From positions 1-7,155 of the forward strand of contig CAZKYP010000167.1 of NCBI GenBank assembly GCA_964556885.1: a stretch of DNA of 7,155 nt, given 5' to 3'. Made by a program: the position numbers and the translations under genes. The DNA comes from CAZKYP01 sp964556885 (GTDB lineage Bacteria > Planctomycetota > Phycisphaerae > Sedimentisphaerales > Anaerobacaceae). This document shows, one piece after another, positions 1 through 6,423 of this stretch (position 1 is the stretch's first letter; each line of letters begins with the position of its first letter). The notes under the pieces were generated by a model. That model was not told the DNA's origin. It worked only from the letters and a program-made list of their open reading frames with translations, and ran no database searches.

Positions 1-1299
1 CGAAAATTCCTGAAAACCGCCAACACCGAAATCGGCCATATCAGCGAACAATTCACCCGCATCGCCCTTGCGGCTGAGAATCTCGACCTGACACTCGTTC
101 ATAACGACAGGGAGCTTTACCGGCTGCCGGGCGGACAAAGTCTTTATAATCGAATAACAGAGCTTTTCCCCGGCCTGCAGATAGAAAATTCCGAAGATTT
201 TATCGAAGTCGAAAGTGACGAAAAAGGACTGAATATCTTCGGCTTATTAGGCAAGCCCTGCATATCGAGGACAAGCAACAAATTTCAATATGTATTTCTA
301 AACGGCCGGTATATTCACGACAAATTCATCTCGCACGCAATCAAAGAGGCGTATCGCGGCCTGCTGGAGCCCAACAGGTTCCCCGTCGTTTTCCTGTTCA
401 TCCGGATGCCCTACGAAGACTACGATGTGAATGTGCATCCGACAAAAATCGAAGTGCGTTTTTATAATTCTAATTTAGTCCACTCGCAAATCCTCGGTTC
501 CCTTCGGGAGAAACTTTTGGGAATGGACTTTGCAATGCCGGTGAAAATAGGGGCCGCCGCAGGCGTAAGCACTACATCGAGTCCATCGTCGATGCGGGAT
601 TCGAAAATCGCTGATGCAATGGCCGATTTCCTTCGCAAACACAGGCCGCATTCGCAGCAGCATCTCGGATTCCAGGCATCTTCCGGCGTTAGAACACGTG
701 AAGTGATACCTGAGCCGCTTACCAGATACGACAAGAAATTCCTGCAAATTCACGATAGTTACATCGTGGTGCAAACAGACGATGGATTTGTCATTATCGA
801 CCAGCACGCCCTTCACGAAAAGATAATCTACGAAGATTTATGCAGACGTATAAAAGCAAGCAGGCTCCAGTCGCAGAAACTGCTCATGCCTGAAAGTTTC
901 GAGATTACACCTGCCGGCGCCGAGGCCCTTGAAAACAATGCCGACTTACTTGGAAAGCTGGGCATCGAAATTGTACCCTTTGGCCCAAGGACGATGGCCA
1001 TCCAGGCGTTTCCGAGCTTTCTGTCGAAGGTCGAGCCGCTCGATTTTGTTCTGGACTTGATTGACCTTCTCAGCAGCAAGGATACCGACCTCGACCCGGA
1101 GAGACTGCTCGACGACATTCTGAATATGGCCGCATGTAAAGCGGCCGTCAAGGCGGGCCAGAAACTGACTGACAGCGAAATCGAAAATCTGCTCGCCGAC
1201 AAACAATTAGCCCAATCCCCGAGCCGCTGTCCGCACGGCAGACCGACAACCATAAAATTTTCGATAACCGAGCTGGAAAAGCAGTTCAAGAGGACCTGA
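1..1299 (+). CDS. mutL: DNA mismatch repair protein MutL, endonuclease type, 5'-truncated by window edge
   Basis: MutL couples mismatch recognition by MutS to strand incision and repair. The frame is open from base 1, giving 432 codons before TGA at 1297-1299; by hand comparison with E. coli MutL about 145 N-terminal residues, with most of the GHKL ATPase motifs, lie outside the window. Visible parts in order: the end of the ATPase/transducer domain, including an NGRYIHDKFI stretch and the hallmark DVNVHPTKIEVRF near 427-465; a poorly conserved linker of about 90 residues; then the C-terminal dimerisation/endonuclease domain. That domain carries DQHALHEKIIYE at 799-834, which fits the metal-binding DQHA(X)2E(X)4E motif, then ACKAAVKAGQ from 1132 and CPHGRP at 1228-1245. 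The last two are the other conserved active-site motifs. Known for the family: these motifs mark MutL proteins that nick DNA themselves, as in bacteria lacking MutH. The stop overlaps the next start. Confidence 0.97.
   Translation, partial: RKFLKTANTEIGHISEQFTRIALAAENLDLTLVHNDRELYRLPGGQSLYNRITELFPGLQIENSEDFIEVESDEKGLNIFGLLGKPCISRTSNKFQYVFLNGRYIHDKFISHAIKEAYRGLLEPNRFPVVFLFIRMPYEDYDVNVHPTKIEVRFYNSNLVHSQILGSLREKLLGMDFAMPVKIGAAAGVSTTSSPSSMRDSKIADAMADFLRKHRPHSQQHLGFQASSGVRTREVIPEPLTRYDKKFLQIHDSYIVVQTDDGFVIIDQHALHEKIIYEDLCRRIKASRLQSQKLLMPESFEITPAGAEALENNADLLGKLGIEIVPFGPRTMAIQAFPSFLSKVEPLDFVLDLIDLLSSKDTDLDPERLLDDILNMAACKAAVKAGQKLTDSEIENLLADKQLAQSPSRCPHGRPTTIKFSITELEKQFKRT
1288..1294 (+). promoter_or_regulatory. 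Shine-Dalgarno of the btuF-like gene, inside mutL
   Basis: AAGAGGA sits inside the last mutL codons, 4 bases before the ATG at 1299. Together with the TGATG stop/start overlap it fixes this start and suggests that ribosomes finishing mutL reinitiate on the binding-protein gene. Confidence 0.6.
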
Positions 1300-2195
1300 T
1301 GAAAAAGTGGATTTGGCTTCTGTTGATAATCTCGTGCTGGATGGCCGCCGGATTTGCTATGTTCGGCGCCGAGCACGGACAAAACCCTGATGCCACCCCC
1401 CTGCCGAATCGTATCGAGAGAATTGTATCGTTAGCACCAAACCTCACGGAAATCCTGTTTTCACTCGGACTTGAAAAAGAACTCGTCGGCGTCACGCTTA
1501 ACTGCAATTACCCGCCGCAGGCAACCGAAAAGCCCAAAGTAGGGACCTTCTGGCAGTTGGATATCGAATCCATAATCTCGCTTAGGCCGGACCTGGTTGT
1601 CACGCTCGATTTCGAGCAGCAAAAAAACCTCGCCCAGCGACTCAGACGAATCAGCTACAACTGCCTGACTCTTAAAATTGAAAAAGTAAACGACCTTTTC
1701 GAGGCAATCGATGCAATCGGCAAAGCAACCGGCAAAACACAACAAGCGGTGGACTTAGCCGACGGAATCAGGGAAAACCTGAACAAACTCACAGCCCGAC
1801 TCGGCAACCGAAAAAAAATCAGAGTGCTCTGGGTCGTCCAGAGAGAACCTCTGCGCGTGGCCGGCAGGAACACATTCATCAACGAGATGATAGAACTGGC
1901 CGGCGGCGAAAATGCAATCGGGCCAACAATCCACGTATACCCTCCCATCGGTGCCGAGGAGGTATTTGCCTGCCGGGCTGATGTAATAATCGAACCTGCT
2001 ATGGACATAAAAGACCTGAAAAAACAGCAGGACACGGCATTTCAGTATTGGAGCAGATATGAAAACCTGCCCGCCGTAACCAACAGGCAAATTTATGTCA
2101 TTAACGGTGACTTAGTCTCCCGGCTTGGGCCGCGACTGTACGAGGGAATCGAGATTATCGCCAGATGTTTGCAGCCTGAAATGTTTACGGATTGA
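1299..2195 (+). CDS. btuF: Periplasmic substrate-binding protein of a B12/siderophore-type ABC importer (BtuF-like)
   Basis: This 298-residue protein is the extracytoplasmic ligand-capture component of a type II ABC importer. Residues 1 to about 24 form an export signal (KK, then a WIWLLLII hydrophobic core); mature sequence probably begins around 20-25. A short lipobox-like IISC ends at C13, so lipid anchoring is possible but the hydrophobic stretch before it is short. The mature part opens with RIVSLAPNLTEILFSLGL (residues 41-58), followed by YPPQA and LRPDLVV, the typical BtuF/FhuD fold pattern. GRNTFINEMIELAGGENA (189-206) marks the second lobe. E51 and E220 align by eye with the two surface glutamates that dock E. 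coli BtuF to BtuC arginines. Permease and ATPase genes follow directly. Cobalamin is the likeliest ligand from the sequence pattern, but an iron-siderophore or haem ligand cannot be excluded. Confidence 0.88.
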   Translation: MKKWIWLLLIISCWMAAGFAMFGAEHGQNPDATPLPNRIERIVSLAPNLTEILFSLGLEKELVGVTLNCNYPPQATEKPKVGTFWQLDIESIISLRPDLVVTLDFEQQKNLAQRLRRISYNCLTLKIEKVNDLFEAIDAIGKATGKTQQAVDLADGIRENLNKLTARLGNRKKIRVLWVVQREPLRVAGRNTFINEMIELAGGENAIGPTIHVYPPIGAEEVFACRADVIIEPAMDIKDLKKQQDTAFQYWSRYENLPAVTNRQIYVINGDLVSRLGPRLYEGIEIIARCLQPEMFTD

Positions 2196-2199
2196 TTCG

Positions 2200-3231
2200 A
2201 TGAATGAACTATTGACGCCGCGAAAATTGATAACCAGAATCGCAATTGCACTTGTAGTGCTCGTGATTGTGATGATAATATGCTCTTTAATCGGCTCACA
2301 GAGCATTTCATTAAAATCGGTTCTCCGTGGGGCCGGTGACGAGTCAACAGCAAACTTAGACTACGAAATCTTCATGCAATTCAGAGTACCTCGCATCATT
2401 CTCGCCTGCCTTGTCGGTGCGGCCCTTGCCTGTGCAGGTGTGGTTTTCCAGGCCCTGCTGCGTAACCCGCTTGCAGATCCTTATATATTGGGCATTTCAA
2501 GTGGCGCCGGACTGGGAGCGATTCTTGCCGTCATCGCCGGATTGAACTGGACGCTGTTAGGACGGTCTTCTATTGGTATTTTCGCATTCGCAGGCGCGAC
2601 TGGCTCCGTCTGGCTGGTATGGTTCATCGGCAGGCTGACGGGAAAGTTCCACGTAACGGGGCTGCTTCTTGCCGGTGTGGTTGTAAACGCCTTCTTCTCA
2701 GCAATAATCATGTTTTTAACATCAATAGCAAACAGCTCGGAAGTACATTCCACGATATTCTGGCTGATGGGCAACCTAACCGAAGAAGAACCTGTTGTAT
2801 TGTGGAACTGCGCCGGAATTATCATCGGGGCCATTGTTGCGCTGTTTTTTATAAGCCCCCAACTAAATGCCATCAGTTTCGGTGAAGATGATGCGAAGAG
2901 CATGGGAATCAATATCCGCACAATAAGGATGATTGCCTTTGCGATTGCGGCGGCGATAACCGCCGTCTCGGTCAGTCTGAGCGGACTAATCGGTTTTGTA
3001 GGGCTTGTTGTCCCGCATGGAGTAAGGCTGATATTCGGCCCGGACCACCGCCAGTTGTTCCCGCTATGCGGTATTGTTGGAGCAATATTCCTCGTAGTTG
3101 CCGACACATTGGCACGCACCATCGTCGCCCCGGCTCAGATGCCGGTCGGCGTGTTGACAGCAATGGTCGGCGGACCGTTTTTCCTGTTCCTGCTGGTCAA
3201 ATACTGTAGAAAAGTAAGCTGGTTAAAATGA
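2200..3231 (+). CDS. btuC: FecCD/BtuC-family permease of the ABC importer
   Basis: This 343-residue inner-membrane protein belongs to the FecCD family, whose members have about ten helices and form the homodimeric channel of B12 or siderophore importers. After a first helix (about 13-32) comes FRVPRIILACLVGAALACAG (61-80). R62 and R65 match by eye the E. coli BtuC arginines that contact the binding protein. NPLADPYILGISSGAG (89-104) follows, and the C-terminal block has GLIGFVGLVVPHGVRL (262-277) and a QMPVGVLTAMVGGPFF segment (313-328), all family hallmarks. The FGEDDAKSMGIN stretch (227-238) lies where the ATPase-coupling helix is expected. I chose ATG 2200, 4 bases after the btuF stop. The longer frame starting at 2125 would add 25 polar residues unlike the family and overlap btuF by 71 bases. 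No strong Shine-Dalgarno is visible, which fits translational coupling. The end overlaps the ATPase gene by 4 bases. Confidence 0.92.
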   Translation: MNELLTPRKLITRIAIALVVLVIVMIICSLIGSQSISLKSVLRGAGDESTANLDYEIFMQFRVPRIILACLVGAALACAGVVFQALLRNPLADPYILGISSGAGLGAILAVIAGLNWTLLGRSSIGIFAFAGATGSVWLVWFIGRLTGKFHVTGLLLAGVVVNAFFSAIIMFLTSIANSSEVHSTIFWLMGNLTEEEPVVLWNCAGIIIGAIVALFFISPQLNAISFGEDDAKSMGINIRTIRMIAFAIAAAITAVSVSLSGLIGFVGLVVPHGVRLIFGPDHRQLFPLCGIVGAIFLVVADTLARTIVAPAQMPVGVLTAMVGGPFFLFLLVKYCRKVSWLK

Positions 3232-4052
3232 ACGGCATAATAGAAATCGAAAATCTAAGCTTTGGGTATACTCCTGAAAGTATAATCCTAAAGGACATCA
3301 GCTTTGCAGTTTCACCCGGTACATTCCTCACAATAGCCGGTCCCAATGGCATAGGCAAGAGCACCCTGCTTAATCTTATGAGCGGCTTATTAAAACCAAC
3401 CTCGGGCATAATACGAGTAGATAAGGCCCCGGTCGAATCATATAATTCTAAAAACCTGGCGGCAAAAGTCGCGGTCGTCCGGCAGGAATCTACGCCGGTA
3501 TTCGGTTTTTCTGTGCTCGAAACAGTTTTAATGGCAAGAATTCCCTACTATGGCTCGACAGGATTCGAGAGCACCGAAGACATCCGAATCGCTTATGAGG
3601 CGTTGGAAGCAACCGATACGGCCAAGTTAGCCTCTCGTATGCTTATGAATCTTAGCGGCGGAGAACGCCAGCGGGTCTATATCGCCAGGGCACTGGCACA
3701 AAATAGTCCTATTTTACTTTTAGACGAACCGACAAATTTTCTCGATTTTAAACATCAGGTAGGTATATACGACCTGCTTAAAGCCGCACAGCTTAAAAAA
3801 GGCAAGACCATCATCGCCGTAACACATGATATCAATCTGGCGGCCCAATACTGTGACATGACCCTGCTGCTCGGACCAGACGGTTTTTGCCGATACGGGA
3901 GTACGAAAGACGTTTTTTCACCCGAAATAATCAAGCAGGTATTCGGAGCAGATGTCTTTGCAGGTAATATTGGGCAAGAGAGGTTTTTCATACCTTTAGG
4001 TAAACTGGCAAAAGATATTCAACAAATCCATAATTCACCCATTGACACATAG
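3228..4052 (+). CDS. btuD: ATP-binding protein of the B12/siderophore-type ABC importer (BtuD/FecE-like)
   Basis: This 274-residue cytoplasmic ATPase powers the importer. All nucleotide-binding elements are intact: Walker A GPNGIGKST (38-46), Q-loop Q86, signature LSGGE (142-146) with RQRVYIARALAQ after it, Walker B ILLLDE (162-167), D-loop NFLD (170-173) and switch histidine H200 in VTHD. The MARIPYYG segment (102-109) between Q-loop and signature corresponds to the GRxPH-like region typical of the FecE/BtuD/FhuC branch. About 50 residues beyond the canonical core form a C-terminal tail containing a DVFSPEIIKQVFG stretch, also usual in this branch. The ATG lies in an ATGA overlap with the permease stop, so translation is probably coupled and subunit ratios held close. 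It is the last gene of the mutL-btuFCD unit. I see no convincing terminator after the TAG stop. Confidence 0.93.
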   Translation: MNGIIEIENLSFGYTPESIILKDISFAVSPGTFLTIAGPNGIGKSTLLNLMSGLLKPTSGIIRVDKAPVESYNSKNLAAKVAVVRQESTPVFGFSVLETVLMARIPYYGSTGFESTEDIRIAYEALEATDTAKLASRMLMNLSGGERQRVYIARALAQNSPILLLDEPTNFLDFKHQVGIYDLLKAAQLKKGKTIIAVTHDINLAAQYCDMTLLLGPDGFCRYGSTKDVFSPEIIKQVFGADVFAGNIGQERFFIPLGKLAKDIQQIHNSPIDT

Positions 4053-4100
4053 CCATAAATCCTTTATCGGCAACACCTTAAGATTATTTAAGCATTTTCC

Positions 4101-4129
4101 TTGAATAATATTAACATGATATCTATACT
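4101..4129 (+). promoter_or_regulatory. Candidate sigma70-type promoter for the dksA-like/yacG operon
   Basis: TTGAAT at 4101-4106 (four of six matches to TTGACA) and TATACT at 4124-4129 (five of six to TATAAT) are 17 bases apart, the optimal spacing. It lies in the only sizeable gap of this part of the window, 116 bases before the downstream GTG start. Transcription would begin near 4136 and give an untranslated leader of about 110 bases. The surrounding DNA is AT-rich, so chance matches are possible. Confidence 0.5.
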
Positions 4130-4140
4130 TTTGTCGCACA

Positions 4141-4156
4141 AGCCGAACCTGCGGCT
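4141..4156 (+). other. Small GC-rich inverted repeat in the leader of the dksA-like gene
   Basis: AGCCG (4141-4145) and CGGCT (4152-4156) can pair as a 5-base stem with a 6-base AACCTG loop, just downstream of the predicted transcription start. No T-run follows, so it is not an intrinsic terminator. It could be a 5' stabilising hairpin or chance. The rest of the 4053-4244 gap holds nothing else I can recognise. Confidence 0.25.
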
Positions 4157-4244
4157 GCTAAAGAAGATATAAATATAAGACGATACATCTTGGATACCAA
4201 TCAATGATTTAACTAAAACTTGGGAAAAATAGGAAGACAAAGAA

Positions 4245-4706
4245 GTGGTACAAAAACGCGACAAAAAGTTATCCAGACAAAAGGTCAGTGCAACTCGGAC
4301 CAGGAAACGCAGTTTGAAAAACAACGAAACAGAACGTTTCAAGCAAATGTTATTGCAAAAGCGGGCTGAAATTCTAAATAACGTAAATGTAATCGAAGGC
4401 GAAACCCTCAGGAAATCTCGCCTGGATGCATCCGGAGACCTGTCAAGTATGCCTATCCACATGGCCGACCTCGGAACCGATAACTACGAGCAGGAATTTG
4501 CCCTGGGACTTATGGATAGCGAGAGAAAACTCCTTAAGGAAATTGATGACGCCTTAGACCGTATCGAGCAAAAAATATATGGTATTTGTGAAGGTACGGG
4601 AAAACCGATTCGCAAAGCTCGTCTGGAAGCCCAGCCCTGGGCCAGATATTGTGTCGAGTACGCCCGAATGATGGAAAAGGGCCTTACACCAGGACCATCA
4701 GAATGA
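4245..4706 (+). CDS. TraR/DksA-family protein with a degenerate two-cysteine zinc finger
   Basis: This 153-residue cytoplasmic protein shows the DksA layout: a basic N-terminal tail (residues 1-27, many K/R), a helical region with the ADLGTDNYEQEF segment (74-85) at the coiled-coil position, a second helix (about 91-112), then the finger region. DksA proteins bind the RNA polymerase secondary channel and modulate initiation, often with ppGpp. Here the usual CxxC-x17-CxxC becomes C115-x2-T118 and C136-x2-Y139, with spacing preserved, so zinc binding as in E. coli DksA is unlikely or altered. The DxxDxA tip motif is not evident; by hand alignment those positions are A74, G77 and D79. The GTG start at 4245 is the first possible start after an in-frame TAG at 4230, and AGGA at 4231-4234 precedes it by 10 bases. 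It is a regulator by family, but its action on polymerase is not assured. yacG follows after 9 bases. Confidence 0.85.
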   Translation: MVQKRDKKLSRQKVSATRTRKRSLKNNETERFKQMLLQKRAEILNNVNVIEGETLRKSRLDASGDLSSMPIHMADLGTDNYEQEFALGLMDSERKLLKEIDDALDRIEQKIYGICEGTGKPIRKARLEAQPWARYCVEYARMMEKGLTPGPSE

Positions 4707-4715
4707 TTTGATAAT

Positions 4716-4919
4716 ATGAAACATAAATGTCCGGTCTGTAAAAAGGTTGTGGACACGTCAATTCAGGCTCAGCAGGATAAGTCAAAATCATTCCCTTTCT
4801 GCTCGCAACAATGCAAGCTCATAGATCTGGGAGCATGGCTGGACACCGGATATATAATATCCTCCGATATACAATCAGAAGAGTCGGACGAACCGACCAA
4901 TACCACCTCTGCTCCTTAA
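4716..4919 (+). CDS. yacG: DNA gyrase inhibitor family zinc protein YacG
   Basis: This 67-residue protein has the YacG signature: CPVC (C5, C8), then PFCSQQCKLIDLGAWL (27-42) with C29 and C33, a four-cysteine zinc site. E. coli YacG binds GyrB and blocks DNA binding by gyrase. The gap between C8 and C29 is 20 residues, against 15 in E. coli YacG as I recall it, so the zinc loop is about five residues longer. The C-terminal tail is acidic and polar (SDIQSEESDEP), as in relatives, where the tail helps contact GyrB. The start is 9 bases after the dksA-like stop and in the same frame, with no clear Shine-Dalgarno, so expression probably depends on the upstream gene. The pairing suggests a small operon of polymerase/gyrase modulators, which is an inference. 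Confidence 0.93.
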   Translation: MKHKCPVCKKVVDTSIQAQQDKSKSFPFCSQQCKLIDLGAWLDTGYIISSDIQSEESDEPTNTTSAP

Positions 4920-4967
4920 CTAAATCGACCCAGAGTTACATACCTTAACAAAATCTCAGAAAATCTG

Positions 4968-4995
4968 TTGAAATCGACCGATAATACGTTAGCAT
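4968..4995 (+). promoter_or_regulatory. Weak candidate promoter for the membrane-protein gene
   Basis: TTGAAA (4968-4973) and TAGCAT (4990-4995) are separated by 16 bases and lie in the 135-base gap before the start at 5055. The -10 box matches the consensus at only four of six positions. Initiation near 5002 would leave a short leader. The gap shows no convincing terminator for yacG. Confidence 0.28.
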
Positions 4996-5043
4996 AGTTT
5001 AATTAACTCTTTACGGAACCAACTATGGTTGTACCCTTTTTGA

Positions 5044-5048
5044 AAGGA
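5044..5048 (+). promoter_or_regulatory. Shine-Dalgarno that decides the start of the membrane-protein gene
   Basis: AAGGA lies 6 bases before ATG 5055, an ideal arrangement. The alternative in-frame ATG at 5025 has only a weak ACGGAA upstream and would put this site inside the coding region. Confidence 0.65.
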
Positions 5049-5054
5049 AGCAAA

Positions 5055-6377
5055 ATGGTCAGCGGTAAAGAACCTACTTTATTCGGCGATTTTCTCTTTC
5101 CAAAAATCTTCGAAACTTTTCGTATGTCCATTCAGCCTACCAAGCTGATTATAACTTCTCTTGCACTCGCTGTTATATGTCTTGCCGGCTGGCTTATGGA
5201 CTTCAATAAAACAGTAGTTACGAAGTCTGAAGGTCTCACGGAATTGCAGATTTATCTGTTAAGCCCTGATACATTCAAGACCTTCATTGAAAAAAGCATA
5301 CAGCCCACAGATGAACGCATCGGAGTTTTCTCCACACTCTGGCACTTCAGCAGCGAAAAGTTTCATGGAGCGGTAAAATCCGTAATCGACCTAAATGTCA
5401 CCGGTGTCGTGGAAAATATCATCGATTTCTTTCGGGCCATGATGTGGGCGATAAGGTATCATTTCGTATACTGCCTTATTTTCTTTACAATAATCCTTGC
5501 GGTCATCTCCGTCGCCGGCGGCGCCGTCTGCCGTATTACCGCGCTGCAATTCGCCAAAGGTGAAAAGCCCGGCCTCACCGAGGCGCTGCGATTCAGCACC
5601 AGGAGGTTCATAAGTTTCTTTACCGCGCCGCTCGCGCCGGTCTGTATAATTATTTTCATCAGTATTTTCATTCTTCTTTTAGGCCTGACAGGCAACATTC
5701 CACGCGCCGGTGAATTGCTGGTTGGTATCGGGATGCCTCTGGCACTGATTGCCGGGGCGTTAATAACCGTCATTTTGATAGGAGCCTTCGCCGGATTCAA
5801 CCTGATATTCCCGGCAGTGGCCTACGACGGCTCAGATTGCTTCGATGCTATCAGTCGTTCCTTCAGCTACGTTTACGCAAAACCATGGCGAATGCTTCTT
5901 TACACCGCCGTAGCCGCAATTTACGGCTCGATATGTTACGTGTTCGCCCGGCTATTCGTTTTCCTGATTCTGCTCGTCACCCGCTGGTTCCTGGAGATTG
6001 CAATATGGACCGAAAACAGCGGCAAAGAATTTAATAAGCTTTCGGCGATATGGCCGAAACCCGAATTTATGAAGCTGCTCGGTTCACCTGCTTCGGTAAC
6101 GAGGATATGGTCGGAAACAACTGGCGCTTTTTTGGTTTATATATTCCTTCTCATTGTCGTCGGATTACTGGTCTCTTTTATAATCAGTTTCTTTTTTTCG
6201 GCCAACACCATTATCTATGCGCTGATGCGCTACAAAGTCGATAATACAGCCATCGACGACGTATATATGCAGTTTGCAGAAGAGACCGAGCCGGTGATAC
6301 AGGAACCAAAGCCCCGGCAAGAAGAGCCGCAAACACCGGAATCCGAATCTGGGCCGATGTCTTCCTCGGAGGACTAA
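5055..6377 (+). CDS. Multi-pass membrane protein of unknown function
   Basis: I do not recognise a named family for this 440-residue inner-membrane protein. Visible hydrophobic segments are at about 31-48, 136-158, 190-211, 222-252, 279-312 and 357-392; some are long enough to be two helices, so six to eight passes are plausible. Between the first and second lies a polar region of about 85 residues (51-135). Distinctive conserved-looking stretches are GGAVCRITALQFAKGE (155-170), the APLAP turn (191-195) and AYDGSDCFDAISRSFSYVYAKPW (256-278), all likely in membrane-adjacent loops. The last 45 residues are a charged tail rich in E and P (QEPKPRQEEPQTPESES), probably cytoplasmic and disordered. 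ATG 5055 was chosen over ATG 5025 for its Shine-Dalgarno. It precedes a polysaccharide-type gene by 33 bases, but I infer no function from that. Similar architecture is known, from memory, in planctomycete hypothetical proteins. Confidence 0.85.
   Translation: MVSGKEPTLFGDFLFPKIFETFRMSIQPTKLIITSLALAVICLAGWLMDFNKTVVTKSEGLTELQIYLLSPDTFKTFIEKSIQPTDERIGVFSTLWHFSSEKFHGAVKSVIDLNVTGVVENIIDFFRAMMWAIRYHFVYCLIFFTIILAVISVAGGAVCRITALQFAKGEKPGLTEALRFSTRRFISFFTAPLAPVCIIIFISIFILLLGLTGNIPRAGELLVGIGMPLALIAGALITVILIGAFAGFNLIFPAVAYDGSDCFDAISRSFSYVYAKPWRMLLYTAVAAIYGSICYVFARLFVFLILLVTRWFLEIAIWTENSGKEFNKLSAIWPKPEFMKLLGSPASVTRIWSETTGAFLVYIFLLIVVGLLVSFIISFFFSANTIIYALMRYKVDNTAIDDVYMQFAEETEPVIQEPKPRQEEPQTPESESGPMSSSED
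6368..6373 (+). promoter_or_regulatory. Strong Shine-Dalgarno at the end of the membrane-protein gene
   Basis: GGAGGA lies within the last codons of the membrane-protein gene, 5 bases before ATG 6379. That ATG opens only a 14-codon frame. The start of the sugar-enzyme gene at 6411 is 37 bases away, too far to use this site directly. Confidence 0.55.
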
Positions 6378-6378
6378 C

Positions 6379-6423
6379 ATGTTGTTCACTCAAGTCAGTA
6401 CATCGATAATATGCCTGATATAA
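6379..6423 (+). CDS. Possible 14-codon leader peptide overlapping the start of the sugar-enzyme gene
   Basis: ATG 6379 with an excellent Shine-Dalgarno opens a frame MLFTQVSTSIICLI ending at TAA 6421-6423. Its end overlaps the first codons of the next gene (ATG 6411) by 13 bases in another frame. It begins one base after the preceding TAA stop (6375-6377). This could be a translated leader that delivers ribosomes to the downstream start, or the remnant of a start displaced by an indel. There is no family evidence for the peptide itself. Confidence 0.3.
   Translation: MLFTQVSTSIICLI

Noticed and set aside
828..1382. 184-codon open frame on the minus strand opposite the end of mutL
   Set aside because: It runs opposite the conserved MutL endonuclease domain and crosses into btuF; its serine/leucine-rich composition is what antisense to the real genes would give.
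2125..2199. Upstream in-frame ATG 2125 for the permease gene
   Set aside because: It would add 25 polar, cysteine-containing residues unlike the family N-terminus and overlap btuF by 71 bases. ATG 2200 sits 4 bases after the btuF stop.
2619..2885. 88-codon alternative plus-strand frame inside the permease gene
   Set aside because: It lies wholly within the FecCD coding region in another frame and has no recognisable motif or Shine-Dalgarno support.
2481..3122. 213-codon open frame on the minus strand opposite the btuC-like gene
   Set aside because: The plus-strand frame has unmistakable FecCD-family motifs throughout. The minus frame shows no recognisable domain and is an antisense shadow of hydrophobic codons.
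4077..4092. CTTAA/TTAAG inverted repeat after the btuD-like gene as a terminator
   Set aside because: The stem is only five AT-dominated pairs and the following sequence is not a real T-run, so it is too weak to call.
4922..4979. Direct repeat AAATCGACC at 4922-4930 and 4971-4979
   Set aside because: Two copies of a 9-mer 49 bases apart in an AT-rich gap, without symmetry or a third copy, can be chance. They are not placed convincingly around the candidate promoter.
5025..5054. Upstream in-frame ATG 5025 for the membrane-protein gene
   Set aside because: Its Shine-Dalgarno is weak, while ATG 5055 has AAGGA at ideal spacing.
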